From NCBI RefSeq assembly GCF_000830005.1, contig NZ_CP010407.1, positions 4,461,001 through 4,525,000 on the forward strand: a stretch of 64,000 nt of DNA, in the 5' to 3' direction. A program made the translations under genes and the position numbers. Shown one piece after another: positions 53,604 to 62,005 of the stretch; the first letter of the stretch is position 1, and each line of letters opens with the position of its first letter. This DNA comes from Streptomyces vietnamensis (lineage in GTDB: Bacteria; Actinomycetota; Actinomycetes; Streptomycetales; Streptomycetaceae). Under the pieces are notes generated by a model that was not told the DNA's origin, searched no databases, and saw only the letters and a program-made list of their open reading frames with translations.

Positions 53604-56600
53604 GTGCGGTATCTCATCCTCGGCACCACCGAGGCCCTTCGTCCCGACGGCACCCCGCTCCCCCTCGGCGGCGCCCGGCTGCGCGCGCTGCTCGCCGCGC
53701 TCGCGCTGCGCGGCGGACGGGCCGTCTCCGTCGGCGAGCTCGCCGACGACGTGTACGGGGACGCCCCGCCGCAGGACGCCCCCGCCGCCCTCCAGGCCCT
53801 GGTCGGGCGTCTCCGCCGGATCCTCGGCAGGGAGGCCGTCGCCTCCACACCCGGCCCCGGCTACCGCCTCGCCGCCGGCCCCGACGACATCGACCTGTAC
53901 GTCTTCCAGCGCAGGGTCGGGGAAGGCGCCGCCCGCCTCGACGCCGGCGACCCCGACACCGCCGCCGCCCTCCTCCGCGAGGCCCTCGGCCTCTTCCGGG
54001 GCCCCGCCCTCGCCGACCTGCCCGACCCGGCGGGCGTCCGCCCCGAGGCCCAGCGGCTCGCGGCACTCCGCCGGCGCGTCGAGGCCGATCTGCGCCGGGG
54101 CGCCACCGACGGACTCGTACCGGAGCTGACCGAGCTCACCACCACGTACCCGTACGACGAGGCCTTCCGCGCCCATCTCATCCGCGCCCTGCGGGCCGAG
54201 GGCCGCCACGCCGACGCCCTCGCCGCGTACGAGTCGGCCCGCCGGACCCTCGCGGACGCCCTCGGCACCGACCCGGGCCCCGAACTCGCCGCCCTCCACC
54301 ACGAACTCCTCACCGGCACGCCCCCGAAACCACCCACGCCGACGCGCCCGCCCGGGGTGGCCACCGCCGCACCCGGGACGAACTCCGCCGCACCCGGGAC
54401 GAACCCTGCCGGGGCCAGGACAGCCCCCGCCGCACCCGGGACGGCCCCCGCCCCGACCCGTACGGACCCGTCCGCCCCGCCGTCCGCACAAGAGCCCACG
54501 CAAAAGCGCACGCAAGAGCTCGTACAAGAGCCCGTACAAGAGCCCGCGCAAGAACCCGGGCGAGAGCCCGTACAAGGGCCTGCGCAAGAGCCCGCGCAAG
54601 AGTCCGTACAGGAACGCCCCGCCCCCGAGGCCGGCAACATCCGCCCCCGCCTCACCTCCTTCGTCGGCCGTGAGCCCGAGCTCGCCGCGCTCCACGCCGA
54701 CCTGACCCGTTCCCGGCTCGTCACGCTCACCGGCCCCGGCGGCTCCGGCAAGACACGGCTCGCCGAGGAGGCCGCGCTCCGGGCCGTCGGCCCCGCCGCC
54801 TGGATCGCCGAACTCGCCCCGCTCGACGACCCCGACGCCCTCCCCGGCGCCGTCCTCTCCGCGCTCCGCCTCCGCGAGGTCAACCTGATCACCACCCGCG
54901 ACGGGGTGCCGCTCCAGGACGACCCCACCGCCCACCTCGTCGAGCACCTGGCCCGCCGCCCGCTGCTCCTGGTCCTCGACAACTGCGAGCACGTGATCGA
55001 CGCGGCCGCCGCCCTCGCCGAGACCCTGCTCACCCACTGCCCGCAGCTCCGCATCCTCGCCACCAGCCGGGAACCCCTCGGCGTCCCCGGCGAGTCGGTC
55101 CGCCCCGTCGAGCCCCTCCCGCCGGACCCCGCCCACCGCCTCTTCGCCGAGCGGGCCCGCACCGTCCGCCCCTCCTTCGACCTCGCCCGCGACGGCGGCG
55201 AGGCCGTCGACGAGATCTGCCGCCGCCTCGACGGCCTGCCGCTCGCCATCGAACTGGCCGCCGCCCGGCTGCGCCTCCTCACCCCGCGCCAGATAGCCGA
55301 CCGCCTCGACGACCGCTTCCTTCTCCTCACCTCCGGCTCACGGACCGTCCTGCCCCGCCAGCAGACCCTCCGCGCGGTCGTCGACTGGTCCTGGGACCTG
55401 CTCGACCCGGCCGAGCGCACCCTGCTCCGCCAGGTCTCGGTCTTCGCCGGCGGCTGGGACCTGGCCGCCGCCGAGGCCCTCTCCCCGCACGCCGCCGACG
55501 CCCTGGGCGCCCTGGTCGACAAGTCCCTCGTCGTCGCCACCCCCACCGAGGGCGGCGAGATGCGCTACCGGCTCCTGGAGACCATCCACGAGTACGCGAC
55601 CGAGCGCGCCGCCGAGGAACCCGAGCTGCTCGCCGCCGCCGAGGCCACCCACACCGCCCACTTCACCGCCCTCGCCGAGACCGCCGATCCCAAGCTCCGC
55701 TCGGCGGAGCAGCTCCCCTGGATCGACCGGCTCGAACGGGACCTCGACAACATCCGCGCCGCCCTCCACCGCACCCTCGTCACGGCCCCCGACGAGGCCG
55801 CCGCCCTCCGGCTCGTCTTCGCCGTGGGCTGGTTCTGGTGGCTGCGCAACTACCGCCCCGAGGGCCTGGCCTGGGTCGAGCGCGCGGTCGCCCTCGGCGA
55901 GGACCCGGACGACCCCGCCGACCCCCGCCACTGGCCCCGCATGCACCTGCGCATGCTGCACTTCTTCCTCGGGGTGGAGAGCAGCACGATGGGGGACTTC
56001 AAGGAGCCGGAGACCCTCGCGCTCGTCCGGCGCGTCCGCGCGGCGTTCGGCGAGGAGCCCGGCCCCGAGTCGGCCCGCTTCCCCGGCCTGCTCTGGCCGT
56101 TCACCGCGTACCTCACCGAGGAACCGACCGTGGTCCGCGACCTCCTCGACACCGCCGTCGACAACTGCCGCCGCCACGGCGGCGACTGGGAGCTCGGCGT
56201 CAGCCTCATGTTCCGTACGCACATGGTCGTCGACATGCCCGGCGGCATGCCCGACGTCGACGAGGCCCTGGCCGAACTCCGCGGCATCGCCCGGCGCGTC
56301 GGCGACCGCTGGATGGGGGCCCAGATCGCGAGCGCGGCGGGCGAGGCCAACATGATGCGGGGCCGGCTCGAGGACGCGGGCGAGGCGTACGAGGAGGCCC
56401 TCGGTCTCGCCCGCGAGGTCGGCGCCCACGCCGAGGCCCCCTTCCTCCTCGGCCGCCTGGCCGAACTGGAATACCGCCGCGGCGACCTGGAGGCCGCCGA
56501 GCGGACCCTCGACGAGTCCGCACGGGAGGCCGACCGCTACCACGTACGGGACAGCCAGACGTACGTCTGCTTCCTCCGCGCCGCCTTCGCCCTCCACCGC

Positions 56601-57125
56601 GGCGACGTCACGGAGGCCCGCGCCCAGCTGGAGGCGGCGGGCCGGACGGTCTCGCTCGGCACCCCGCCCCCGCACTTCGAGGCGGCGGTGACCGGGATCG
56701 CCGCCCGCGTCGAGGCGTACGAGGGGAAGGGAGCCGTCGCCGTCGCCACGGCCGTCACCGCGCTGCGCACCGCCCGGGACGCCCAGTGCGCGGACTTCAT
56801 CACCACCGGCCTGGCGGAGGGGCTCGCCGTCACCCTGTCCGAGGCGGGCGAGGCCGACCTCGCCGTACGGGTCATGGCCGCCGTCGACCACTGGCGCCGG
56901 GACATGCCCCGCTCGGTCCCCGAGCTGCGGGACGTCGAGTCCGTGACGGCCCGGGCGGTCGCCGAGCTCGACGCGTCCGCCCTGGCCGCCGCCCGCGCGG
57001 CCGGCGCGGGCCTCGGCGTCGACGAGGTCCTCGACCTCGTCGAACCGTTCGCCGCCGCCCCGCAGGACGCCGCCACGCAGGACGCCGTCCCGCAGGCCGC
57101 CGGGAGGGCCGTCAGGAGCAGCTGA
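53604..57125 (+). CDS. SARP-type regulator with NB-ARC ATPase and TPR domains (AfsR-like)
   Basis: 1173 residues from GTG 53604 (VRYLILGTTEALRPDG). Residues 1-90 form the OmpR-like winged helix (LRALLAALALRGGRAVSVGELADDVYGD), 95-245 the bacterial transcriptional activation domain; a Q-E-P-rich linker (about 293-340) follows. The NB-ARC ATPase has Walker A TGPGGSGKTRLAEEAAL near 376, LLLVLDNCEHVIDA (Walker B) near 455, ILATSREPLGVPGE near 490 and LPLAIELAAARL. The last 500 residues are TPR-like helices. AfsR-family proteins activate antibiotic genes in response to ATP and phosphorylation. Start is probably leaderless. The gene ends overlap the convergent sigma gene by 14 bases. Confidence 0.9.
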   Translation: MRYLILGTTEALRPDGTPLPLGGARLRALLAALALRGGRAVSVGELADDVYGDAPPQDAPAALQALVGRLRRILGREAVASTPGPGYRLAAGPDDIDLYVFQRRVGEGAARLDAGDPDTAAALLREALGLFRGPALADLPDPAGVRPEAQRLAALRRRVEADLRRGATDGLVPELTELTTTYPYDEAFRAHLIRALRAEGRHADALAAYESARRTLADALGTDPGPELAALHHELLTGTPPKPPTPTRPPGVATAAPGTNSAAPGTNPAGARTAPAAPGTAPAPTRTDPSAPPSAQEPTQKRTQELVQEPVQEPAQEPGREPVQGPAQEPAQESVQERPAPEAGNIRPRLTSFVGREPELAALHADLTRSRLVTLTGPGGSGKTRLAEEAALRAVGPAAWIAELAPLDDPDALPGAVLSALRLREVNLITTRDGVPLQDDPTAHLVEHLARRPLLLVLDNCEHVIDAAAALAETLLTHCPQLRILATSREPLGVPGESVRPVEPLPPDPAHRLFAERARTVRPSFDLARDGGEAVDEICRRLDGLPLAIELAAARLRLLTPRQIADRLDDRFLLLTSGSRTVLPRQQTLRAVVDWSWDLLDPAERTLLRQVSVFAGGWDLAAAEALSPHAADALGALVDKSLVVATPTEGGEMRYRLLETIHEYATERAAEEPELLAAAEATHTAHFTALAETADPKLRSAEQLPWIDRLERDLDNIRAALHRTLVTAPDEAAALRLVFAVGWFWWLRNYRPEGLAWVERAVALGEDPDDPADPRHWPRMHLRMLHFFLGVESSTMGDFKEPETLALVRRVRAAFGEEPGPESARFPGLLWPFTAYLTEEPTVVRDLLDTAVDNCRRHGGDWELGVSLMFRTHMVVDMPGGMPDVDEALAELRGIARRVGDRWMGAQIASAAGEANMMRGRLEDAGEAYEEALGLAREVGAHAEAPFLLGRLAELEYRRGDLEAAERTLDESAREADRYHVRDSQTYVCFLRAAFALHRGDVTEARAQLEAAGRTVSLGTPPPHFEAAVTGIAARVEAYEGKGAVAVATAVTALRTARDAQCADFITTGLAEGLAVTLSEAGEADLAVRVMAAVDHWRRDMPRSVPELRDVESVTARAVAELDASALAAARAAGAGLGVDEVLDLVEPFAAAPQDAATQDAVPQAAGRAVRSS
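54482..54620 (+). repeat. Repeat-encoded Q-E-P linker
   Basis: About ten imperfect 12-base units (CAAGAGCCCGTA / CAAGAGCCCGCG types) encode tetrapeptides QEPV, QEPA, QEPT, QELV in the linker before the ATPase. A/T content is higher than in the flanks. Length is likely to vary by slippage. Confidence 0.85.
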
Positions 57126-59190
57126 TCAGGGACTCCGCCCAGTCCGCGACCGCGGCCCGGCCGAACGGCGTGTGTTCCTCCACCACGAGCCGGATCGAGG
57201 AGCGGCCCGCGATGTCGACGTGCACCGGGACCGGCGGGTCGCCCGCCTGGACGACCCGGGAGCGCCAGAGCCGCTGCCCGTCCCCATAGACGGAGAAGCG
57301 GACGCCGCCGACGCCGAGCTGGGCGCTCAGGTCGTCGATGCCGACGATCGCGTCGTAACTCGTGCACTGCCGGTTGAGGTCGATGAGCAGCGAGGACGGC
57401 GCGTGGACGCTGACCCCGTGCGCGTACTGGGTGCCGCCGATGGACAGGCCGGTGCGCTGCCACATCCAGCTGCTGTCCGAGAGGGACACCTCGGGCTTGG
57501 TGCCGTCGCCGAAGACCCCGTACTGCAGCTCGTTGACCTGGTAGACGGACGGCGGGGCGGGCTTCGGCTTGGGCTTCGGCTTCGGGCGGGGCGCCTCGGG
57601 CTTCGGCGTCGGCTTCGGGCTCGGCTTCGGGGTGGGCTTGGGCGTCGGCTTCGGAGCCGGTGGCGGCGTCGGCTTCGGCGTGGGCTTCGGGGGAGGCGGC
57701 GTGGGCGTCGGCGGCTCGGAGGTGACGGGCGGGGCCGGGGGCGCGGGCTTCGGGGAGGGCTTCGCCGAGGGCGCGGGCTTCGGCGGCGCGATCGGGGTGA
57801 CGACCGGCTGCGTGGGCTTGGGCGCGGCCACGGGCTGCGGGTCCCCGGCCATGGCCCAGACGAGCCCGGCGGCCGCGGCGACCGCTATGGCCGCCGCGAT
57901 GCCGGCCTTCGCGGGCGCGCCGAGTCCCTCGGCGGCGGCCCCGCCCGAGGCGGCGCCCCCGGAGGACCCGGAGGCGGCGGCCGCCGCGCCCGCACCGGCC
58001 GCGGCGGCGGTGCCGCCGGCGACGACACCGGCAGCCTTGAGCGAGTACCCGGCGGCGAACCAGCCGATGACGGCGACGGGCAGGAGCGCGGGGATCCCGG
58101 CGTTCACATGGGCCAGCTCACCGGCGGCGAGCCGGCACTTGGCGCATTCGTCCAGGTGCTTGCGCAGGCCGCGCTCGGCCCGCATCCGCAGCCCGCCGCG
58201 CGCGTAGGCGCCGAGCCGGTCCGCGTAGCGGGCGCAGTCGCCGCCCGCGGTGAGCGACTGACTGACGTGGGCCTGGAGGTAGGCCTGCTTGAGACCCTCG
58301 CGGGCCCGGCTGGCGAGCACGGCCGTGGCGTTGGCGGTCAGTCCGAAGAGCGGGGCGACCTCGCTCGGGGACTCCTCCTCGACGGTGGTGTGCCACAGCA
58401 CGGCCTGCCAGCGCTCGGGCAGCGAGCGGAAGGCCTGCATGGCGAGGGACTGCTCGGCCTCGTGCATGGCGCGGACGTCCGCGCCGAGGTCCATGGTGTC
58501 CTGGTCGGAGACCTCGGAGGAGCGGGCGGCGTCCGCGGCGAAGACCGCGAAGTCCTCGACGAGGTGTTCCCGCTTCTGGGTCCTGGCCCAGTTCGCGGCG
58601 ACCCGCCGGACGGTGGTCATGAGGTAGGCGCGCACGGCCTGTTCGGGCCCGGCCCCGCCGCGTACGGCCTGGAGGGTGCGGGCGAAGACCTCGGCGGTGA
58701 GGTCGTCGGCGGTGTGCGCGTCCCGGCAGCAGGTCTTGGCGTACCGGCGGACGGCCTCGGAGTGGCGGCGGAACAGCTCCTCGTACGCGGAGTCGTCGCC
58801 GTCCCGCATGAGCTGGACGAGCTCGGCGTCGGAGGGCGGCAGTTCGAGCGGCGGCGGGAGTACGGTGTCGGGCTCGGAAGCGGAATCGTCGAGGTCGGCG
58901 TCGCCGTCACCGCTGTCGGCGACTCCCGACCCGGCGGCCGCTCCCGCGACGGCCCCGGCACCCGGCCTGCCCTCACGCTGCTGCGGCACGCTCGCGTCGA
59001 CCGGCTCGGCATGCGGCTCGGTGTGTACGGACGGCGCCCCTGGTGCTCCGGAAGACGTCGGTGTTCCGGAAGACGTCGGCGCGCCGGAGAGACCTCCCGG
59101 CCCGCCCTGGCTCGGAACCTGCCGAGGGGGAAGGCCCTCGGTCTCCGCGCCGCCGCCGACCAGCGGATCGTCCCGACTGTCACCGCTCAT
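57112..59190 (-). CDS. ECF sigma factor fused to zinc finger, membrane segments and NPCBM domain
   Basis: 692 residues from ATG 59190. Domain order: a 115-residue disordered, G/P/S/D-rich head; sigma region 2 (QLMRDGDDSAYEELFRRHSEAVRRYAK, DLTAEVFARTLQAV; about 120-190); sigma region 4 (SLPERWQAVLWHTTVEEESPSEVAPLFGL; about 255-305); a zinc-finger anti-sigma-like motif H-x3-C-x2-C in HLDECAKC near 345; hydrophobic segments near 365-390 and 430-450; a proline/lysine linker (PKPTPKP repeats, about 460-550); and a C-terminal NPCBM sugar-binding domain (VFGDGTKPEVSLSD to VVEEHTPFGRAAV). So a sigma factor, its inhibitor, membrane anchor and outer sensor are in one chain. How the sigma part is freed is not visible. 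Confidence 0.88.
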   Translation of the reverse strand: MSGDSRDDPLVGGGAETEGLPPRQVPSQGGPGGLSGAPTSSGTPTSSGAPGAPSVHTEPHAEPVDASVPQQREGRPGAGAVAGAAAGSGVADSGDGDADLDDSASEPDTVLPPPLELPPSDAELVQLMRDGDDSAYEELFRRHSEAVRRYAKTCCRDAHTADDLTAEVFARTLQAVRGGAGPEQAVRAYLMTTVRRVAANWARTQKREHLVEDFAVFAADAARSSEVSDQDTMDLGADVRAMHEAEQSLAMQAFRSLPERWQAVLWHTTVEEESPSEVAPLFGLTANATAVLASRAREGLKQAYLQAHVSQSLTAGGDCARYADRLGAYARGGLRMRAERGLRKHLDECAKCRLAAGELAHVNAGIPALLPVAVIGWFAAGYSLKAAGVVAGGTAAAAGAGAAAAASGSSGGAASGGAAAEGLGAPAKAGIAAAIAVAAAAGLVWAMAGDPQPVAAPKPTQPVVTPIAPPKPAPSAKPSPKPAPPAPPVTSEPPTPTPPPPKPTPKPTPPPAPKPTPKPTPKPSPKPTPKPEAPRPKPKPKPKPAPPSVYQVNELQYGVFGDGTKPEVSLSDSSWMWQRTGLSIGGTQYAHGVSVHAPSSLLIDLNRQCTSYDAIVGIDDLSAQLGVGGVRFSVYGDGQRLWRSRVVQAGDPPVPVHVDIAGRSSIRLVVEEHTPFGRAAVADWAESLISCS

Positions 59191-59396
59191 CGCGGAAGCC
59201 CCCGTACGCACGCTCAGACCCGAATGTCGGCCAAGCCTGCCACAGAGCGAGGGCATGCCGAAGCGCCGCGTCCACTTACCACTCGTCCGGGGCGACTTCC
59301 TGTATCCGGGCGTAACCGCTCACACGTTCGCGTCATGCTCACTGGTCCGCCCGGACCACGAAGCCGGACCACGAAGAACGCCGTCCGTGAAAGGTC

Positions 59397-60197
59397 CTAC
59401 CGGGAGCGCAGCCCCTCGAGAAGGATGTCGAGGAGCCGGGCCGAGGCCGCCGCCTGCTGCACCGCGTCCGGCAGGGCCGGGGCGGCGGTGGCGATGACGA
59501 GGAGGACGTCCGCCACGGTCACGTCCGTGCGCAGCTCACCCGCCTCACGCGCCCGGTCGACCAGCCGGCCGACGACCTCCAGGAGCTCCGAGGCCCCCGC
59601 GTCGTCCCGCTCGTCGGCGGGCACCTGGCGCGGCGCGACCACACGCGCGTCGGTCGGCTCGGCGACACCCCGCTGGTACGGCACCCGCGCCGCCCCGTCC
59701 GCGTCGTCCGCGCCGAGCGGCACCCCGGACTCGTCCACGCCCACCCGCAGCACCTGCGGCGGCAGGAGACGGCCCGCACCCGAGGCCACCGAGGTCCGCA
59801 GGAACCGGGAGAGCGCCGACCACGGCTCCTCCTCCTGGCCCAGCGCGGCCCGCGCCTGCTCGGTCAGCCGGGAGGTCTCCTCCTCGGCTATCCGCCGCAC
59901 CAGCACGTCCTTGCTGGGGAAGCGGCGGTAGACGGTGCCGACCCCGACGCGGGCGCGGCGCGCCACGTCCTCCATCGGAGCCCCGTAGCCGAGCTCGCCG
60001 AACACCTCGCGCGCGGCCCGGAGCACGTGCTCCAGGTTCCGCTGGGCGTCCACCCGCAGCGGCGCGGACCTGCCGCCCGCCAGGGGCGCGGCGCCCCGCG
60101 CGTCGACGGCCCCCGGGACGTGCCCGTCGACGGTCGCCGTTCCGGCGCCCGACTGCCACCGTGAATCCTGAATCTGCATAAGCGTTCCCCCGCTCAT
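59397..60197 (-). CDS. atrA: TetR-family regulator AtrA
   Basis: 266 residues from ATG 60197 (GGGGGGAG just upstream); ATG 60179 (MQIQDS) is the alternative. The helix-turn-helix lies in NLEHVLRAAREVFGELGYGAPMEDVARRARVGVGTVYRRF between about residues 55 and 95, followed by the ligand-binding helices with an insert of charged loops (VDESGVPLGADDADGA) near 150. It stands divergent to the NDH-2 gene in the same order as S. coelicolor atrA-SCO4119, and the N-terminal leader before the DNA-binding domain is also typical. AtrA activates actII-ORF4 (actinorhodin), ssgR and other genes in S. coelicolor and strR in S. griseus. Symbol assigned by context and form, without a search. Confidence 0.8.
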   Translation of the reverse strand: MSGGTLMQIQDSRWQSGAGTATVDGHVPGAVDARGAAPLAGGRSAPLRVDAQRNLEHVLRAAREVFGELGYGAPMEDVARRARVGVGTVYRRFPSKDVLVRRIAEEETSRLTEQARAALGQEEEPWSALSRFLRTSVASGAGRLLPPQVLRVGVDESGVPLGADDADGAARVPYQRGVAEPTDARVVAPRQVPADERDDAGASELLEVVGRLVDRAREAGELRTDVTVADVLLVIATAAPALPDAVQQAAASARLLDILLEGLRSR

Positions 60198-60534
60198 GAT
60201 GTCTCCCCCCGGAGACTCCCCGCCCTGACACGGGGCCTCTGGCGGACGAGCGCTTCGGTCCACGCGCGCTCCGATCCGACACCCCGATGAAGTACGAACA
60301 TAGTTGAGTCGGGGTCAATTCAGAAGGGGGAGTTCCGTACGGTGCGCCCCCCGATCGGAGCAAGGCCCGGAAGACTCCCGATTCCGACCCCTCTCCGGAC
60401 CCGCCCCACCCACCGTGACCTGCACGGTTTCCCCCGCACCTCCCTCGCGCGCCACCCCGCGCCTCCGTACCCCTCCGGTCACACAATTTGCCGAGCCTGT
60501 GGACAAACCACGGACGGGGGTGCGTCATGGGACA
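60198..60534. promoter_or_regulatory. Divergent promoter region between atrA and ndh
   Basis: A minus-strand TTGACC (about 60318-60313) with TACTTC 18 bases on is a candidate atrA promoter. The sequence TTGA-GTCGGGG-TCAA (60304-60318) overlaps it as an inverted repeat. No gene seen. Binding of AtrA to its own region is likely from the family habit but cannot be shown. Confidence 0.45.
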
Positions 60535-61899
60535 GTGACCGAACCTGCGCGCATTCTCGTGGTCGGCGGTGGCTACGTCGGCATGTACACCGCGCTGCGC
60601 CTCCAGCGGCAGCTCGGGGCGGAGCTCAGAGCCGGCACCGCCGAGATCGTGGTGGTCACCCCCGAGCCGTACATGACGTACCAGCCGTTCCTCCCGGAGG
60701 CCGCGGCCGGCAACATCTCCCCGCGCCACGTCGTCGTGCCGCTCCGCCGCGTCCTCGACCGCTGCCGCGTCGTCATCGGCGAGGTCCGGTCCGTCGACCA
60801 CGCCAAGCGCACCGCGACCCTCTCCACCCTCGCCACCGAGGAGGAGGGCACCGGCACCGTCGAGATGACGTACGACGAGCTGGTCGTCGCGCCCGGCTCG
60901 GTCTCCCGCACCCTCCCGGTCCCCGGCCTGGCCGACCACGGCATCGGCTTCAAGACCGTCGAGGAGGCCATCGGCCTGCGCAACCACGTCATCGAGCAGA
61001 TGGACATCGCCTCCTCCACCCGCGATCCCGCGATCCGCGACGCCGCCCTCACCTTCGTCTTCGTCGGCGGCGGCTACGCGGGCGTGGAGGCGCTCGCCGA
61101 GCTGGAGGACATGGCCCGCTACGCCGCGCGGTACTACCACAACGTCAAGCCCGAGGACCTGCGCTGGGTCCTCGTCGAGGCCTCCGACCGGATCCTCCCC
61201 GAGGTCGGCGAGGACATGGGCCGGTACGCCGTCCGCGAGCTGCGCGGCCGGAACATCGACGTGCGCCTGGAGACCCGCCTGGAGTCCTGCGAGAACCGGG
61301 TCGCCGTCCTCAGCGACGGCACCCGCCTGCCCACCCGCACCGTCGTCTGGACCGCCGGCGTGAAGCCCGCACCCGTCCTCGCCGCCACCGACCTGCCGCT
61401 GAACGAACGCGGCAGGCTCCGCTGCACCGCCCAGCTCGCCGTCGAGGGCACCACGCACGCGTGGGCGGCCGGCGACGCCGCCGCCGTCCCCGACGTCACG
61501 GCGAAGGAGCCGGACAAGGAGTGCGCGCCCAACGCCCAGCACGCCGTCCGCCAGGCCAAGGTCCTCGCCGAGAACATCGCGGCCTCCCTCCGCGGACAGC
61601 CGCTCAAGGAGTACGCGCACGCGTACGTGGGCTCCGTCGCCTCCCTCGGCCTCCACAAGGGAGTCGCCCACGTCTACGGACGCAAACTCAAGGGATATCC
61701 GGCCTGGTTCATGCACCGCGCCTACCACCTCAGCCGCGTCCCCACCTTCAACCGCAAGGCCCGGGTCCTCGCCGAATGGACCCTGTCCGGCCTGTTCAAA
61801 CGGGAGATCGTCTCTCTCGGCTCCCTTGAACACCCCCGGGCCGAATTCGAACTCGCCGCAGCTCCACCCCCCGGCGACGGCGACAAGCCGCAGTCCTGA
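60535..61899 (+). CDS. ndh: Type II NADH dehydrogenase (NDH-2)
   Basis: 454 residues from GTG 60535 (VTEPARILVVGGGYVG). Transfers electrons from NADH to menaquinone without pumping protons. Two dinucleotide motifs: FAD site ILVVGGGYVGMYTA at the N-terminus and NADH site FVFVGGGYAGVEALAELEDM near residue 180; also the quinone/FAD-side PYMTYQPFLPEAAAGN, and WAAGDAAAVPD near residue 315 before a C-terminal membrane-associating helix (KGYPAWFMHRAYHLSR). No Shine-Dalgarno is close; an in-frame GTG at 60520 is possible. Next to atrA, as recalled for S. coelicolor SCO4119. Confidence 0.92.
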   Translation: MTEPARILVVGGGYVGMYTALRLQRQLGAELRAGTAEIVVVTPEPYMTYQPFLPEAAAGNISPRHVVVPLRRVLDRCRVVIGEVRSVDHAKRTATLSTLATEEEGTGTVEMTYDELVVAPGSVSRTLPVPGLADHGIGFKTVEEAIGLRNHVIEQMDIASSTRDPAIRDAALTFVFVGGGYAGVEALAELEDMARYAARYYHNVKPEDLRWVLVEASDRILPEVGEDMGRYAVRELRGRNIDVRLETRLESCENRVAVLSDGTRLPTRTVVWTAGVKPAPVLAATDLPLNERGRLRCTAQLAVEGTTHAWAAGDAAAVPDVTAKEPDKECAPNAQHAVRQAKVLAENIAASLRGQPLKEYAHAYVGSVASLGLHKGVAHVYGRKLKGYPAWFMHRAYHLSRVPTFNRKARVLAEWTLSGLFKREIVSLGSLEHPRAEFELAAAPPPGDGDKPQS

Positions 61900-62005
61900 C
61901 ATCACTGTCAGTGCACTCGTCCACACTGGACGTGTGACCATAGGTGGGCTCACACCTGCACAGCGTGACTCTGCACGGCACCGACACCACGAGGCATACA
62001 GATCC

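Noticed and set aside
50646..55136. A 1496-codon minus-strand open frame across the asparagine-synthase and AfsR-like genes
   Set aside because: Low-complexity G/R/A-rich translation, opposite to two genes with clear motifs; a third-position GC artefact.
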